DNA of 64,000 bases from the NCBI GenBank assembly GCA_015062805.1, contig SUTQ01000007.1:1-64000 (forward strand), read 5' to 3'. The notes beneath the pieces are model-generated. The model was not told where the DNA came from, searched no databases, and worked only from the letters and a program-made list of their open reading frames with translations. Numbering within the stretch: position 1 is the first letter of the stretch; every line of letters starts with the position of its first letter. The position numbers and the translations under genes were made by a program. The DNA is from Methanosphaera stadtmanae (lineage in GTDB: Archaea > Methanobacteriota > Methanobacteria > Methanobacteriales > Methanobacteriaceae). Of the stretch, positions 1 to 9,184 are shown in pieces.

Positions 1-3000
1 CCTGAAGGTTACACGGTTAAAGTTGTATTCTGTGAAGGTGTCTTTAAAGTTGTTAACTCTTATGTGCCTGAAAATACCAGTATTGATATAAGTAAGGTTT
101 GGGACGATGCTGATAATCAAGATGCTATAAGACCAGAAAGTATATTCATATCCATTTTAGCTAATGGTGAAGAATACAAACTTGTGAAACTTACCAGTGA
201 AAACGATTGGTCCATAACAGTTACAGGCTTACCTAAGTACAGTAATGGTGAGGAAATCGTTTACACGGTTGAAGAAGCAAGTGTTCCTGATGGTTATGCT
301 GCAGTCGTTGATGGATTAACAATTACCAACACTCACGTTCCGGAAGTTACTTCTATTAACGTGACAAAAGTATGGAAGGACAATAACAACAACGATGGCG
401 TAAGACCAGAATCAGTTACTGTAAACTTATTGGCTGATGGTGTAAAATATGCATCCGCTACTTTAAATGAAGGAAATAATTGGAAATACACTTTCGATAA
501 TTTACCTCTAAATAAGGAAGGCAGAAAAGTAATTTATACCGTAACTGAAGATGGTGTTGAAGGTTATATTACCACTCTTGTAAATTGTAATGGTACATTC
601 AAATTCATCAACACACATGATGATAGTAAAGTAAACATTACAATCAACAAAGTATGGGAAGATAACAATAATCAGGATGCAATCAGACCAAATAATGTTA
701 CTGTTGAAGTTCTTGCTAACGGAGAACGTTATGATGTTGTTGTGATTAACAGTACAAGTAACTGGAAAATCACTGTTGAAGACTTGCCTGAGTTTATTGA
801 TGGTCAGAAAGTTGTTTACACTGTTTGTGAAATCAGAGTAGAAACTGGTTACACAAGCAGTGTGGATGGATTAACCATTACAAATACTCATGAACCATTT
901 ACTAAAGAAATCAACGTTACAAAAATATGGAATGACAACAATAACAATGCCTTAAGACCTGAATCAGTTACTGTTCATTTAATGGATGGAAATAAAGTTG
1001 TGGCAACAGCCATTTTAAGTGCTGATAATGATTGGAAGGTTACTTTCAAAGATTTACCAGTAAATAAAGATGGTAAAGCAATAGTTTACACAGTCAAAGA
1101 GGTTGAAGTACCTGATTACAGAACTGAAGTTAAAGATTGTTGTGGAAACTTCAAAATAGTTAACACACCTATCGCTGTTCCTATCAATATAACAGTTAAC
1201 AAAGTCTGGAATGATAACAACAATAATGATGGAATCAGACCGGACAGTGTAACTATCCGTTTATTAGCAGATGGTGAAATGGTTGAAGTTGCAGTGATTA
1301 CTGGTGATGATTGGACTTACACTTTTGAAAATTTACCTGAATACAAAGATGGTAAAAAAGTGATTTATACTGTTGAAGAAGTGGAAGTTCCAAGTGGTTA
1401 TGTTGAAAGTGTTGATGGTTTAACAATTACCAATACTCATGTGGACATTACTAAAAACATCACAGTATCCAAGTTCTGGGATGATGACAACAATAATGAT
1501 GGAATCAGACCTAGCAGTGTAACTATCCGTTTATTAGCAGATGGTGAAATGGTTGAAGTTGCAGTGATTACTGGTGATGATTGGACTTACACTTTTGAAA
1601 ATTTACCTGAATACAAAGATGGTAAAAAAGTGATTTATACTGTTGAAGAAGTGGAAGTTCCAAGTGGTTATGTTGAAAGTGTTGATGGTTTAACAATTAC
1701 CAATACTCATGTGGACATTACTAAAAACATCACAGTATCCAAGTTCTGGGATGATGACAACAATAATGATGGAATCAGACCGGACAGTGTAACTATACAT
1801 TTACTTGCTGATGGTAACGAAGTTGAAACCACTACTTTAAGTGCTGATAATGATTGGAAGGATACTTTCAAAGATTTACCAGTAAATAAGGATGGTAAGG
1901 CAATTGTGTACACAGTTACCGAAGATTCTGTTGATTCATATGCTACTTCAATTACAAACGTTGGTGATGAGTTCATAATAACAAACAGTTACAACATTAC
2001 TAAAATCAATTTAACTGTTAACAAAGTTTGGAATGATTCCAACGATAATGATGGTATCAGACCAGATAACATAACTGTAATATTGTACGCTGATGGTGAG
2101 GAATTAGTGGCTGCTGTTGTAAATGAGGATGATGACTGGACATACACATTCAGTGATTTACCAAAATACAACAATGGATATTTAATAGAATACACTATTG
2201 ATGAACTCCCTATTGAGGAATATTATGCAGTTGTTGATGGATTAACCATTACAAACACACATAATAACATCACTAAGGATATCCCTGTATCCAAAGTTTG
2301 GGTCGATGATGATAACAATGATGGTGTAAGACCGGATTCAGTTACATTTAACTTGTATGCTTTTGGTAAAAAAGTATCTTCTATTGTCATTACGGAAGCT
2401 GATGGTTGGGAAGGAGTATTCAAAGATTTACCTGTATACATAGATGGTAATGAAATTGTTTACACAATTGTTGAAGAATCTGTTCCTGATTACTGGGTTA
2501 CCTATAATGGCAATGTGATTATTAACACTCATGACTTGGTAAATACTAGCGTGACTGTTACTAAAGTATGGAATGACAGCAGTAATAATGATGGTGTAAG
2601 GCCTGATAGTGTGTCCGTAAACTTATATGCAAATGGTGTCAAAGTAAATTCAACCTTGTTAAGCTCCAATAACAGTTGGACATATACTTTTGATAAATTA
2701 CCAAAATATGATGATGGACAAATTATTGATTACACAGTAGATGAAGAAGTAGTTGATGCTTATACTACAACAATTACTGAGGATTCTAATTATTTCATTA
2801 TTACAAATAATCATGAAATAGAACTAATAAATTTAACAATTAATAAAGTTTGGGATGATAAAGACAATTTATATGGCAAACGACCAGTTAATGTAACAAT
2901 TAATGTCTTTGTTGATGGTGAACAAAATGATTCAGTTGTTTTAAGTGAAGAAAATAATTGGACATGTGAACTTACTGATTTACCAAAATATAATAATGGT

Positions 3001-3639
3001 GAATTAATCAAGTATAATGTTGATGAAGTGAACATAACCTATTATCATTATTCTATTGAAGCAAATGATGATTATTCATTCACTGTTACAAATACTTTAA
3101 ACAATGTCCGTGTATTTAAATGGGCATGGAAATTAATTGGCTGGAATGAATCATACTATGAACATGTTGAAGAAGAATATGATTATAAAGTTCCTGTTGT
3201 TAAAAGAAGTTCAAAAGTCTTATATAAAGGTAAAGGAATTGGTAAATATCAACCAAGACATAAAGTACCATATAAGAACAAAAACTTAAGAAACAAAGGA
3301 AAATACTCATATGAACGTTTAATGTTCAGAGAACATTACCGTTTATTCATATACTTGTATAATGAATATCTTTATGGAAACATGACTTATAGTGAATTTG
3401 TTGCTATACTTCAACTAAATGGTATTCAAATAGACGAAAGTAACGCTTGGGATTCCAACGGAACTTTAATATTTGATTACGATGATCTTGAAGATGTTCC
3501 GGATTCTATTGGATTACATGATAATGGTGGACATGTTAAAGATTCTAGTGATAGCGTTGAAAAACATAAACCAATCAGTAATTCTGGAGTCATAGATTCC
3601 GGTGAAGTTGTAGCAGAAGTGGTTGATGTAGAAGAATAA
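1..3639 (+). CDS. Cna-B-repeat adhesin-like surface protein (5' end cut by window)
   Basis: The reading frame is open from base 1, so the N-terminus and any signal peptide lie outside the window. The visible 1212 residues hold eleven complete Cna protein B-type modules of 89-94 residues plus the tail of another. Each module starts with a KVW(x)D(x)NNxDGxRP core and ends with a (Y/F)-TVEE ... TNTH core. Conserved Trp codons recur at about 97, 370, 652, 928, 1204, 1474, 1744, 2026, 2299, 2566 and 2848. Such modules act as rigid stalks in bacterial and methanogen adhesins. After about base 3100 follows a roughly 180-residue C-terminal part. It is first very basic and aromatic (RHKVPYKNKNLRNKGKY) and then acidic. 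There is no C-terminal membrane segment and no LPxTG motif, so the anchoring mode is unknown. Binding to pseudomurein through the basic part is only a guess. Confidence 0.9.
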   Translation, partial: PEGYTVKVVFCEGVFKVVNSYVPENTSIDISKVWDDADNQDAIRPESIFISILANGEEYKLVKLTSENDWSITVTGLPKYSNGEEIVYTVEEASVPDGYAAVVDGLTITNTHVPEVTSINVTKVWKDNNNNDGVRPESVTVNLLADGVKYASATLNEGNNWKYTFDNLPLNKEGRKVIYTVTEDGVEGYITTLVNCNGTFKFINTHDDSKVNITINKVWEDNNNQDAIRPNNVTVEVLANGERYDVVVINSTSNWKITVEDLPEFIDGQKVVYTVCEIRVETGYTSSVDGLTITNTHEPFTKEINVTKIWNDNNNNALRPESVTVHLMDGNKVVATAILSADNDWKVTFKDLPVNKDGKAIVYTVKEVEVPDYRTEVKDCCGNFKIVNTPIAVPINITVNKVWNDNNNNDGIRPDSVTIRLLADGEMVEVAVITGDDWTYTFENLPEYKDGKKVIYTVEEVEVPSGYVESVDGLTITNTHVDITKNITVSKFWDDDNNNDGIRPSSVTIRLLADGEMVEVAVITGDDWTYTFENLPEYKDGKKVIYTVEEVEVPSGYVESVDGLTITNTHVDITKNITVSKFWDDDNNNDGIRPDSVTIHLLADGNEVETTTLSADNDWKDTFKDLPVNKDGKAIVYTVTEDSVDSYATSITNVGDEFIITNSYNITKINLTVNKVWNDSNDNDGIRPDNITVILYADGEELVAAVVNEDDDWTYTFSDLPKYNNGYLIEYTIDELPIEEYYAVVDGLTITNTHNNITKDIPVSKVWVDDDNNDGVRPDSVTFNLYAFGKKVSSIVITEADGWEGVFKDLPVYIDGNEIVYTIVEESVPDYWVTYNGNVIINTHDLVNTSVTVTKVWNDSSNNDGVRPDSVSVNLYANGVKVNSTLLSSNNSWTYTFDKLPKYDDGQIIDYTVDEEVVDAYTTTITEDSNYFIITNNHEIELINLTINKVWDDKDNLYGKRPVNVTINVFVDGEQNDSVVLSEENNWTCELTDLPKYNNGELIKYNVDEVNITYYHYSIEANDDYSFTVTNTLNNVRVFKWAWKLIGWNESYYEHVEEEYDYKVPVVKRSSKVLYKGKGIGKYQPRHKVPYKNKNLRNKGKYSYERLMFREHYRLFIYLYNEYLYGNMTYSEFVAILQLNGIQIDESNAWDSNGTLIFDYDDLEDVPDSIGLHDNGGHVKDSSDSVEKHKPISNSGVIDSGEVVAEVVDVEE
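1245..1781 (+). repeat. Perfect tandem duplication of one 270-bp Cna-B module
   Basis: Bases 1245-1511 and 1515-1781 are identical over 267 bp, with an exact 270-bp (90-codon) period. The other modules of the gene differ from each other at many sites. The duplication is therefore recent or kept identical by gene conversion, and the reading frame is preserved. Confidence 0.95.
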
Positions 3640-4048
3640 ACTTCTTTATCGCTTCTAATCCCTTATTTTTTTTTTAAAAGGCTTGTATTATTTTCTACGT
3701 AAGAAACCACATTAATTAACAAATAACTTTAAAAACATTTAATAATAATCTCCATAAATTATGACCTCTAAATTAAAAACTATTTTTTTAAAAATCATTA
3801 AAAATTATTCTTATCATATACATATTATTACTCAAATTATAAAAGTAGGAAATATCTTTTATAATTGTAATATTAGTATTAATATTTCTAAAATTTTAGT
3901 AAATAAATATAATTATAATCATATCTATTTTTAAGAATTTTATTAGATGATAATTTGCTAAAAGTTCATTAAAAAAAATTGAATTCAAAATAAATTTTAC
4001 AACAAAATCTCTAAAACAAATTAAAAAAAGGGAGGGTGGTTAAATTTA
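3640..4048. other. AT-rich gap, no gene seen
   Basis: A T-run at about 3665-3676 follows the adhesin stop and may end its transcript. The rest is very AT-rich with only short chance reading frames. It separates two convergent units (adhesin on +, metal transporter on -). Confidence 0.6.
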
Positions 4049-4339
4049 TTAATTACTTTTAATTATGTAGAATACACCATAAGCTAGAGCTACGGTCATC
4101 AAAGCACCTATTATAAGACATACAACACCAACTAAAGGATTTTCTTCCATACCTTCCAATGTGTAATCAGGCATAATGGGGCTGATAACTTGTTCTGCTT
4201 CTAATGCATCAGGGTTTATATGTTCGGCTGAAGCTTCCAATCCATCAGGATCTCCTGAAGCTAAAAATGGTGATAATAGACATATAATTAAAGCTATGGC
4301 AAATATTCCAACGTACATTTGTTTGTTATCTAATTCCAT
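4049..4339 (-). CDS. PDGLE-domain subunit of a nickel/cobalt ECF-type transporter
   Basis: This 96-residue protein has two membrane segments (about residues 9-26 and 68-92) around a soluble loop that carries the signature GDPDGLE near residue 29. The PDGLE domain is known from the small accessory subunit NikN, or as a C-terminal fusion to CbiM/NikM, of energy-coupling-factor nickel or cobalt importers. The gene lies 4 bases after cbiM and has a clear AGGTGAT ribosome site 2 bases before the ATG, so the two form one unit. The transmembrane CbiQ and ATPase CbiO partners are not nearby and must be encoded elsewhere. Whether the metal is nickel or cobalt cannot be told from sequence. Both are needed by methanogens (F430, hydrogenase, corrinoids). 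Confidence 0.85.
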   Translation of the reverse strand: MELDNKQMYVGIFAIALIICLLSPFLASGDPDGLEASAEHINPDALEAEQVISPIMPDYTLEGMEENPLVGVVCLIIGALMTVALAYGVFYIIKSN

Positions 4340-4343
4340 ATTA

Positions 4344-4967
4344 TCACCTGTTCCAACTAAGTAAATCTGGACGTACTGAATCGATACCTTTAATAATCAC
4401 TACAGTTATTATTGCTTCAATAAATCCTATCATTGCATGGTATCCACCCATGTAGAATAATCCAAGATCCAATGGGAAAGTACCGCTTAATGCCATTTCA
4501 ACTGCAGCAACGAGGGATGCTATGAAACAACCAGCCCATGCTGCAACAAATATGCTTGGGTATAATCCGATTTTATCTTTAAGTCCACTGAATCCATAGT
4601 ATCCTACAAATCCACCAACTATTGCCATGTTGACTATGTTTGCTCCTAAAGCAGTTATTCCACCATCTCCGAAGAATAATGCTTGTAATATTAATACCAC
4701 ACTTAATACAATAATTGCAGCATATGGACTACAGAATATAATTGCAACGAGTGCTGCACCTAATAAGTGTCCACTTGATCCGAAAGGTACAGGTAGGTTA
4801 AATGATTGGATTGCAAATATTCCTGCTGCAAGTACTGCAAGTAATGGTATGTATTTTTCATCTAAATTTTCTCTACTCCATTTTGTTGAGAAGTATAATG
4901 CTATTATTGCAATAATATATAAAATCACACATAATGGGATAGAGATAAAACCATCAGGTATATGCAT
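4344..4967 (-). CDS. cbiM: CbiM/NikM substrate-binding membrane subunit of a Ni/Co transporter
   Basis: This 207-residue multi-spanning protein begins MHIPDGFIS. That is the hallmark N-terminus of CbiM/NikM, in which the free amino group and His2 take part in metal binding. The start is supported by a GGAGAT site 4 bases upstream. At least six hydrophobic segments follow, as expected for the S component that gives substrate specificity to an ECF transporter. It is followed directly by the PDGLE subunit. The upstream intergenic region carries repeated inverted elements (about 4987-5198), which suggests control by a metal-responsive repressor. Cobalt versus nickel is unresolved; the PDGLE partner slightly favours nickel. 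Confidence 0.92.
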   Translation of the reverse strand: MHIPDGFISIPLCVILYIIAIIALYFSTKWSRENLDEKYIPLLAVLAAGIFAIQSFNLPVPFGSSGHLLGAALVAIIFCSPYAAIIVLSVVLILQALFFGDGGITALGANIVNMAIVGGFVGYYGFSGLKDKIGLYPSIFVAAWAGCFIASLVAAVEMALSGTFPLDLGLFYMGGYHAMIGFIEAIITVVIIKGIDSVRPDLLSWNR

Positions 4968-4986
4968 GTTATCTCCTTAAATTTTA

Positions 4987-5198
4987 TTTTACAAAAGTAA
5001 TACTATTTTATATTTTTTTATTATTACTTTGTATAAAATTATAATTCTTATACTATTTAAAATATTCGTTAAAATAAGGGTAATTATTGCTTTATGGGGT
5101 GTATAAATTATTATAAAGTATTACATTTAAATATAACACTTTATAAGGGTGTATTATTGTATTACTGTTATATATATTTAAACTTACAAAAGTAATAC
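4987..5198. promoter_or_regulatory. Candidate metal-regulator operators upstream of cbiM
   Basis: The 14-mer ACAAAAGTAATACT occurs at 4991-5004 and again at 5186-5199. Each copy is paired with an inverted partner: TATTACTTTGT at 5022-5032 for the first and GTATTACTGT at 5159-5168 for the second. The inverted pairs are about 17-19 bases apart, a geometry typical of tetrameric regulators such as NikR. Placement just upstream of a metal transporter makes a nickel or cobalt repressor plausible, but the regulator is not in the window. Confidence 0.45.
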
Positions 5199-5356
5199 TT
5201 TTTTCTAATAAAATATTAAAAATTATTTAAGTTTTTTTAATTATTTTTTTAATAATGTCTGTTGATAAAATCATTTGAGAAAGACAAAAATATTAAAAAA
5301 ATAAAATGTATCACTACTTATTTTCTTTTACATTTTTTAAAAAAAGAAGGGAGTAA

Positions 5357-8300
5357 TTATACTAATTGGATGTTCCTTTCCCAACTAGTACAAACAGGTT
5401 TGTTGTTCAGGTAATAAGTGGCTTTTAAATTATAATTTCCTTTGATGTTTGGTAATTTGTACTTTAAAGTGTAAGAATTGCCAGTAACAGTTACATTGGT
5501 TATGATTTTTCCATTTAAAGTATAAACTATGTTGCCCCCACTAATCTTATTGTTATTGGTAGTATATAATACAGTTTTTAGTGAAATTGTACTATTATTC
5601 TTAATTTCTTTACTGACAGTACCTCTATATAATCTAATTAATGAGTCTGCTACGTATTGTCCTGTTAAATCATTTCTTTCATAGACTATTTTTATACCAT
5701 CCCTCTCCATAGTTTTTCTAGGATTGGATATACCTCCTTTTCCGGAATAGTTATCATCCCAAGCCTTTTTTAAATAGTAATAATATTCTCCATCAGGATC
5801 ATAGATATTTCCGGCACCATAAAACCAACCTAATACTATGTCATTTCCACGTTTACGTACCGCTGTTAATATTCCATCGTTTCCGTATAAGTATTCCCTA
5901 ATAACATTTGCATCAACACCATTGCACAAAATAAAGCAGATACTATTTTTTATCTTATTGTTGTACATATACCTGGCAGTATTATATGTTTCACCGGGAC
6001 CATTGCGAACAGTTTTCACATTAAATCCGTTGGTTCGTAAAGTATTGGCAATACCATTCATGATTTTCATATCATTCGGACTGTAATCTTTATTTGAATT
6101 AGTGGTTCTATCCATTGCAAAGTAAACATCTTTTTTGGCACTGGTAATCAATGAATTTGTTATTAGGTCAGATGATAAAGTTATGTATGTGTTTTGACTA
6201 ACTTGTGGGTCTTGTTTTCTTATGTGAATAATTTCACTATCGCTACCCATAAACTTGCCTCCATTGTAATAGTCTATTCTTGCACTATAGTCACCATTTG
6301 GATAAGTTACATTAAAACGTACATAACTAAGATTATTTTTTACACTATCCTTACCCAGATATTTATCGTTTAAATAAAATTTGACTTCGCCACTGTTGAG
6401 GGTGCTGGCACTACCTTTAACTCTTATATGGCCGCTAATTTTAGTTAATAAATTGTTGGTTATTGCAGGATTCCATAATAGTTTGATGTTGTAATTGTTT
6501 TTTGGATTTATACTTAATTTAACAATTTTATTGGAAGTATTATAATAGTCTGAGGAATAAACTACTTTTAAGTCATAAACACCAATGCTTTTTGGAGGTA
6601 TGTTCATAATATTCTTTGATCCAAAAACATTTTTAGTTTCAATCAACTTATTATTAAGGTATAATGATATTTTTCCGGACTTGACACTATTATTCAATTC
6701 ATCAGTAACATTCACTTCTAAAGCAGTACTTTGATTAACAACTCCTTGAATACTGTTAACAAATAATCTGGATTTGCCCTTATTGACAGTTTTAACTTCA
6801 CTGCTATTTGCACAATATCTTTGATTGCCATTAAAAGATACTTTCGTTGTATAAATACCAGAATCACTTATTTTGCAATTATATTTGAAATAACCATCAG
6901 CATCTGTTAAAACTCTAGTTCTTGTAATAACCATGGATTTAACATAGTTGCTTTCAAAACTAATTATTATGTTTAGGGGAGTGTTTCTAAGCCTATAATT
7001 GTTTGTATCCGTAAATCTTCCACTAACATATAATCTGCTGTTATTTATGGTGGATTGATTCAATTTAATCTTTGTTGATTTTGGCGTTACATTAAAAGAA
7101 AAATTCCTTTTTGTAGTGTTATAACGTATATTGCCCTTAAAATATATTTGTCCTTTATTTATTCCAATTTTATTTGTCTTTATTTTATAATTGAAAATAC
7201 CATTGCCGTCTGTTGATGTAAGATAATTCTTGTTATTTATTTCAATATTTAAAGGAGTATATCTTAAATTATTTCCATCTTTATCAGTATATTTTCCACT
7301 TAAAACTACGTAATCAGCATATTCAATAGTATTTATTTTGTTTATAGTTAAAATAGTGTCTTTTGCGGAAACAGTAAGTGTTTTAGTGGCAGTTGTACCA
7401 GCATATCTTGTATTTCCGGGATATGAAATGCTGATGTCATTATTTCCTATTTGTGTTGCTTTAATTACGAAACTAAACTTACCTTCTTCATTAGTGGAAT
7501 TAACAATCTGTTTATTTCCATATCTTAAAATCAAGGGTGTATTCCTTAAATTGTTATCACTAATGTCTGTATATTTTCCTGTGACAATAACAGTATCATT
7601 ATACTGGCAAGTGTTGATGTTATTTATTGTTAGTTTAGTGTTCTTAGGAATTACTATGAATGTTGAGTTAAACTTATCATTTTGATATCTATTATTGCCG
7701 GGATAAGATACACTAATGTTATTTACACCAACAACCCTTGTTTTATAATCTAAGTTGTATAAACCATTTTTATCTGTATCTGTAGTAAATTTTTGATTAT
7801 TTATTATGATACTTATCGGTGTAAAACGTAGAACAACATTATTTTTATCAGTATATCTTCCACTAATGGTTACTACATCACTAAACATGGTTTTAGGGAT
7901 GCTGTTTAACGTGATTTTTGTCACCTGTGGAATTACGTTAAACGAAGTGGTGGTGCTGGAACTTTTATAGTAATTATTTTCATTAAAGGAAATACTTACA
8001 TTATTTTTACCTACTGTTCTGGTAATATATTTTAGACTAAATTTACCCTCGTTATTTGTAATGTTTTTATATTTGGCCCCATTCACATCAATATTCACAT
8101 AAGTATTTGTTAAATAAGTGCCATCATCACTTTTCAAAGTGCCTTGAATATTGGCCTTATCAGTATAGCATGTATCTTGTATAGGATCGATAGACAACAC
8201 AGTGCTACTTGGTTTGACCCCACTTTTCAATGAATTAGAGTCATCTTTAATCAAACATTTTTCAGAAATGTTCTTTTGTTCATAGTCATCGGTTATGTTT

Positions 8301-8374
8301 GAAGCGCTAACAAAACCTACTAATAAAACTAATAACATTATGAGAAAAGATATTTTTAATTTCTTATTTTTCAT
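5357..8374 (-). CDS. Adhesin-like protein with Ig-like repeats and an embedded alpha/beta domain
   Basis: About 1005 residues. I place the start at the ATG at 8374, which follows GGAAT and gives a textbook signal peptide (MKNKKLKISFLIMLLVLLVG, cut near VSA-SN). An in-frame start 63 bases further upstream would bury the signal. After a short linker come five Ig-like modules of about 88 residues, each with a YxGNxRY-like element near its end. Two further Ig-like modules of the Big_3 sort follow. Then comes a domain of about 170 residues (from about DVYFAMDRTTNSNKDYS to the NDLTGQYVADS region) that reads as an alpha/beta fold, and a last Ig-like module. I recall similar inserted domains in Methanobrevibacter adhesins but know no function. 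There is no C-terminal membrane anchor. Confidence 0.85.
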   Translation of the reverse strand: MKNKKLKISFLIMLLVLLVGFVSASNITDDYEQKNISEKCLIKDDSNSLKSGVKPSSTVLSIDPIQDTCYTDKANIQGTLKSDDGTYLTNTYVNIDVNGAKYKNITNNEGKFSLKYITRTVGKNNVSISFNENNYYKSSSTTTSFNVIPQVTKITLNSIPKTMFSDVVTISGRYTDKNNVVLRFTPISIIINNQKFTTDTDKNGLYNLDYKTRVVGVNNISVSYPGNNRYQNDKFNSTFIVIPKNTKLTINNINTCQYNDTVIVTGKYTDISDNNLRNTPLILRYGNKQIVNSTNEEGKFSFVIKATQIGNNDISISYPGNTRYAGTTATKTLTVSAKDTILTINKINTIEYADYVVLSGKYTDKDGNNLRYTPLNIEINNKNYLTSTDGNGIFNYKIKTNKIGINKGQIYFKGNIRYNTTKRNFSFNVTPKSTKIKLNQSTINNSRLYVSGRFTDTNNYRLRNTPLNIIISFESNYVKSMVITRTRVLTDADGYFKYNCKISDSGIYTTKVSFNGNQRYCANSSEVKTVNKGKSRLFVNSIQGVVNQSTALEVNVTDELNNSVKSGKISLYLNNKLIETKNVFGSKNIMNIPPKSIGVYDLKVVYSSDYYNTSNKIVKLSINPKNNYNIKLLWNPAITNNLLTKISGHIRVKGSASTLNSGEVKFYLNDKYLGKDSVKNNLSYVRFNVTYPNGDYSARIDYYNGGKFMGSDSEIIHIRKQDPQVSQNTYITLSSDLITNSLITSAKKDVYFAMDRTTNSNKDYSPNDMKIMNGIANTLRTNGFNVKTVRNGPGETYNTARYMYNNKIKNSICFILCNGVDANVIREYLYGNDGILTAVRKRGNDIVLGWFYGAGNIYDPDGEYYYYLKKAWDDNYSGKGGISNPRKTMERDGIKIVYERNDLTGQYVADSLIRLYRGTVSKEIKNNSTISLKTVLYTTNNNKISGGNIVYTLNGKIITNVTVTGNSYTLKYKLPNIKGNYNLKATYYLNNKPVCTSWERNIQLV

Positions 8375-9184
8375 ATTTAAATTCCTATCTTGTTTAATAT
8401 AATATTTATAAATCATATAATTTATTAATTTTATCAAAAACTATTTTACTTTAAATTTATTGAAGATTAAAAAATCAAATATCATTTTCAATGTTTTAAT
8501 GTTCTTTCAACTTTTTTAAAATATTGGACTTATTATTATAAAATTAATTGTCGTGTTATACAATCATTTATTCAATTCTTTTTCCATATTGTCTGATTAA
8601 AAAGTTTAAACAACAGTATTTCATTTAATAAAATTTTTCCTATTTAAATAAATAGTTTTACTCGTTTTATGCATATTTTTTGTAATTTTTATTACACATT
8701 TCAATCAAAAGACAAAAAAGTAATACTTTTTCATAAAAAAGTATTTATTATACTACATACAAATAGTATTTTGTAGTAAGTAATAATAAAATAACAATAA
8801 GTATTATCATATTATTTGCTACATATATAAAGAAAAATTATACAGTATACTTATCCCTTCTGTATTAAATAAATAATTTAAACGAATATGCAAAAACTCC
8901 AAGATTAGAAATTTAACTGAATCATTTTTCTAAGTGTTAATTTAAATAATAATTATAATAAAACCAATTTAAGGAATTAGCCTCCCTTAAAATATTAATT
9001 AGATTATCTCATACTAAAAAAATAATACTGTATAATTTTATTTATAAACTCAAATAAAAAATTAAATCCATAATTTAATTAGATATTGTGTTCAAATAAC
9101 TAAAATAAGTAATAAATAATAGGAATTAGACTTTATTTTCATAGTCTAATAATTCTTTTTTTAAAAATAGAAAAAAGGAATAAA
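8375..9184. other. 810-bp AT-rich gap with inverted repeats
   Basis: No gene is evident. A perfect 10-bp inverted repeat, AATACTTTTT/AAAAAGTATT, lies at 8722-8745. It overlaps a block (8712-8731) that closely resembles the ACAAAAGTAATACT element ahead of cbiM. This is the promoter-side region of the minus-strand adhesin, and its unusual length leaves room for an unrecognised RNA. Confidence 0.45.
9125..9162 (+). terminator. Hairpin plus T-run oriented for plus-strand transcription
   Basis: ATTAGACT (9125-9132) pairs perfectly with AGTCTAAT (9143-9150), followed by AATTC and seven T on the + strand. No + strand gene lies upstream in this gap, so it may end an unannotated transcript. Confidence 0.45.
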
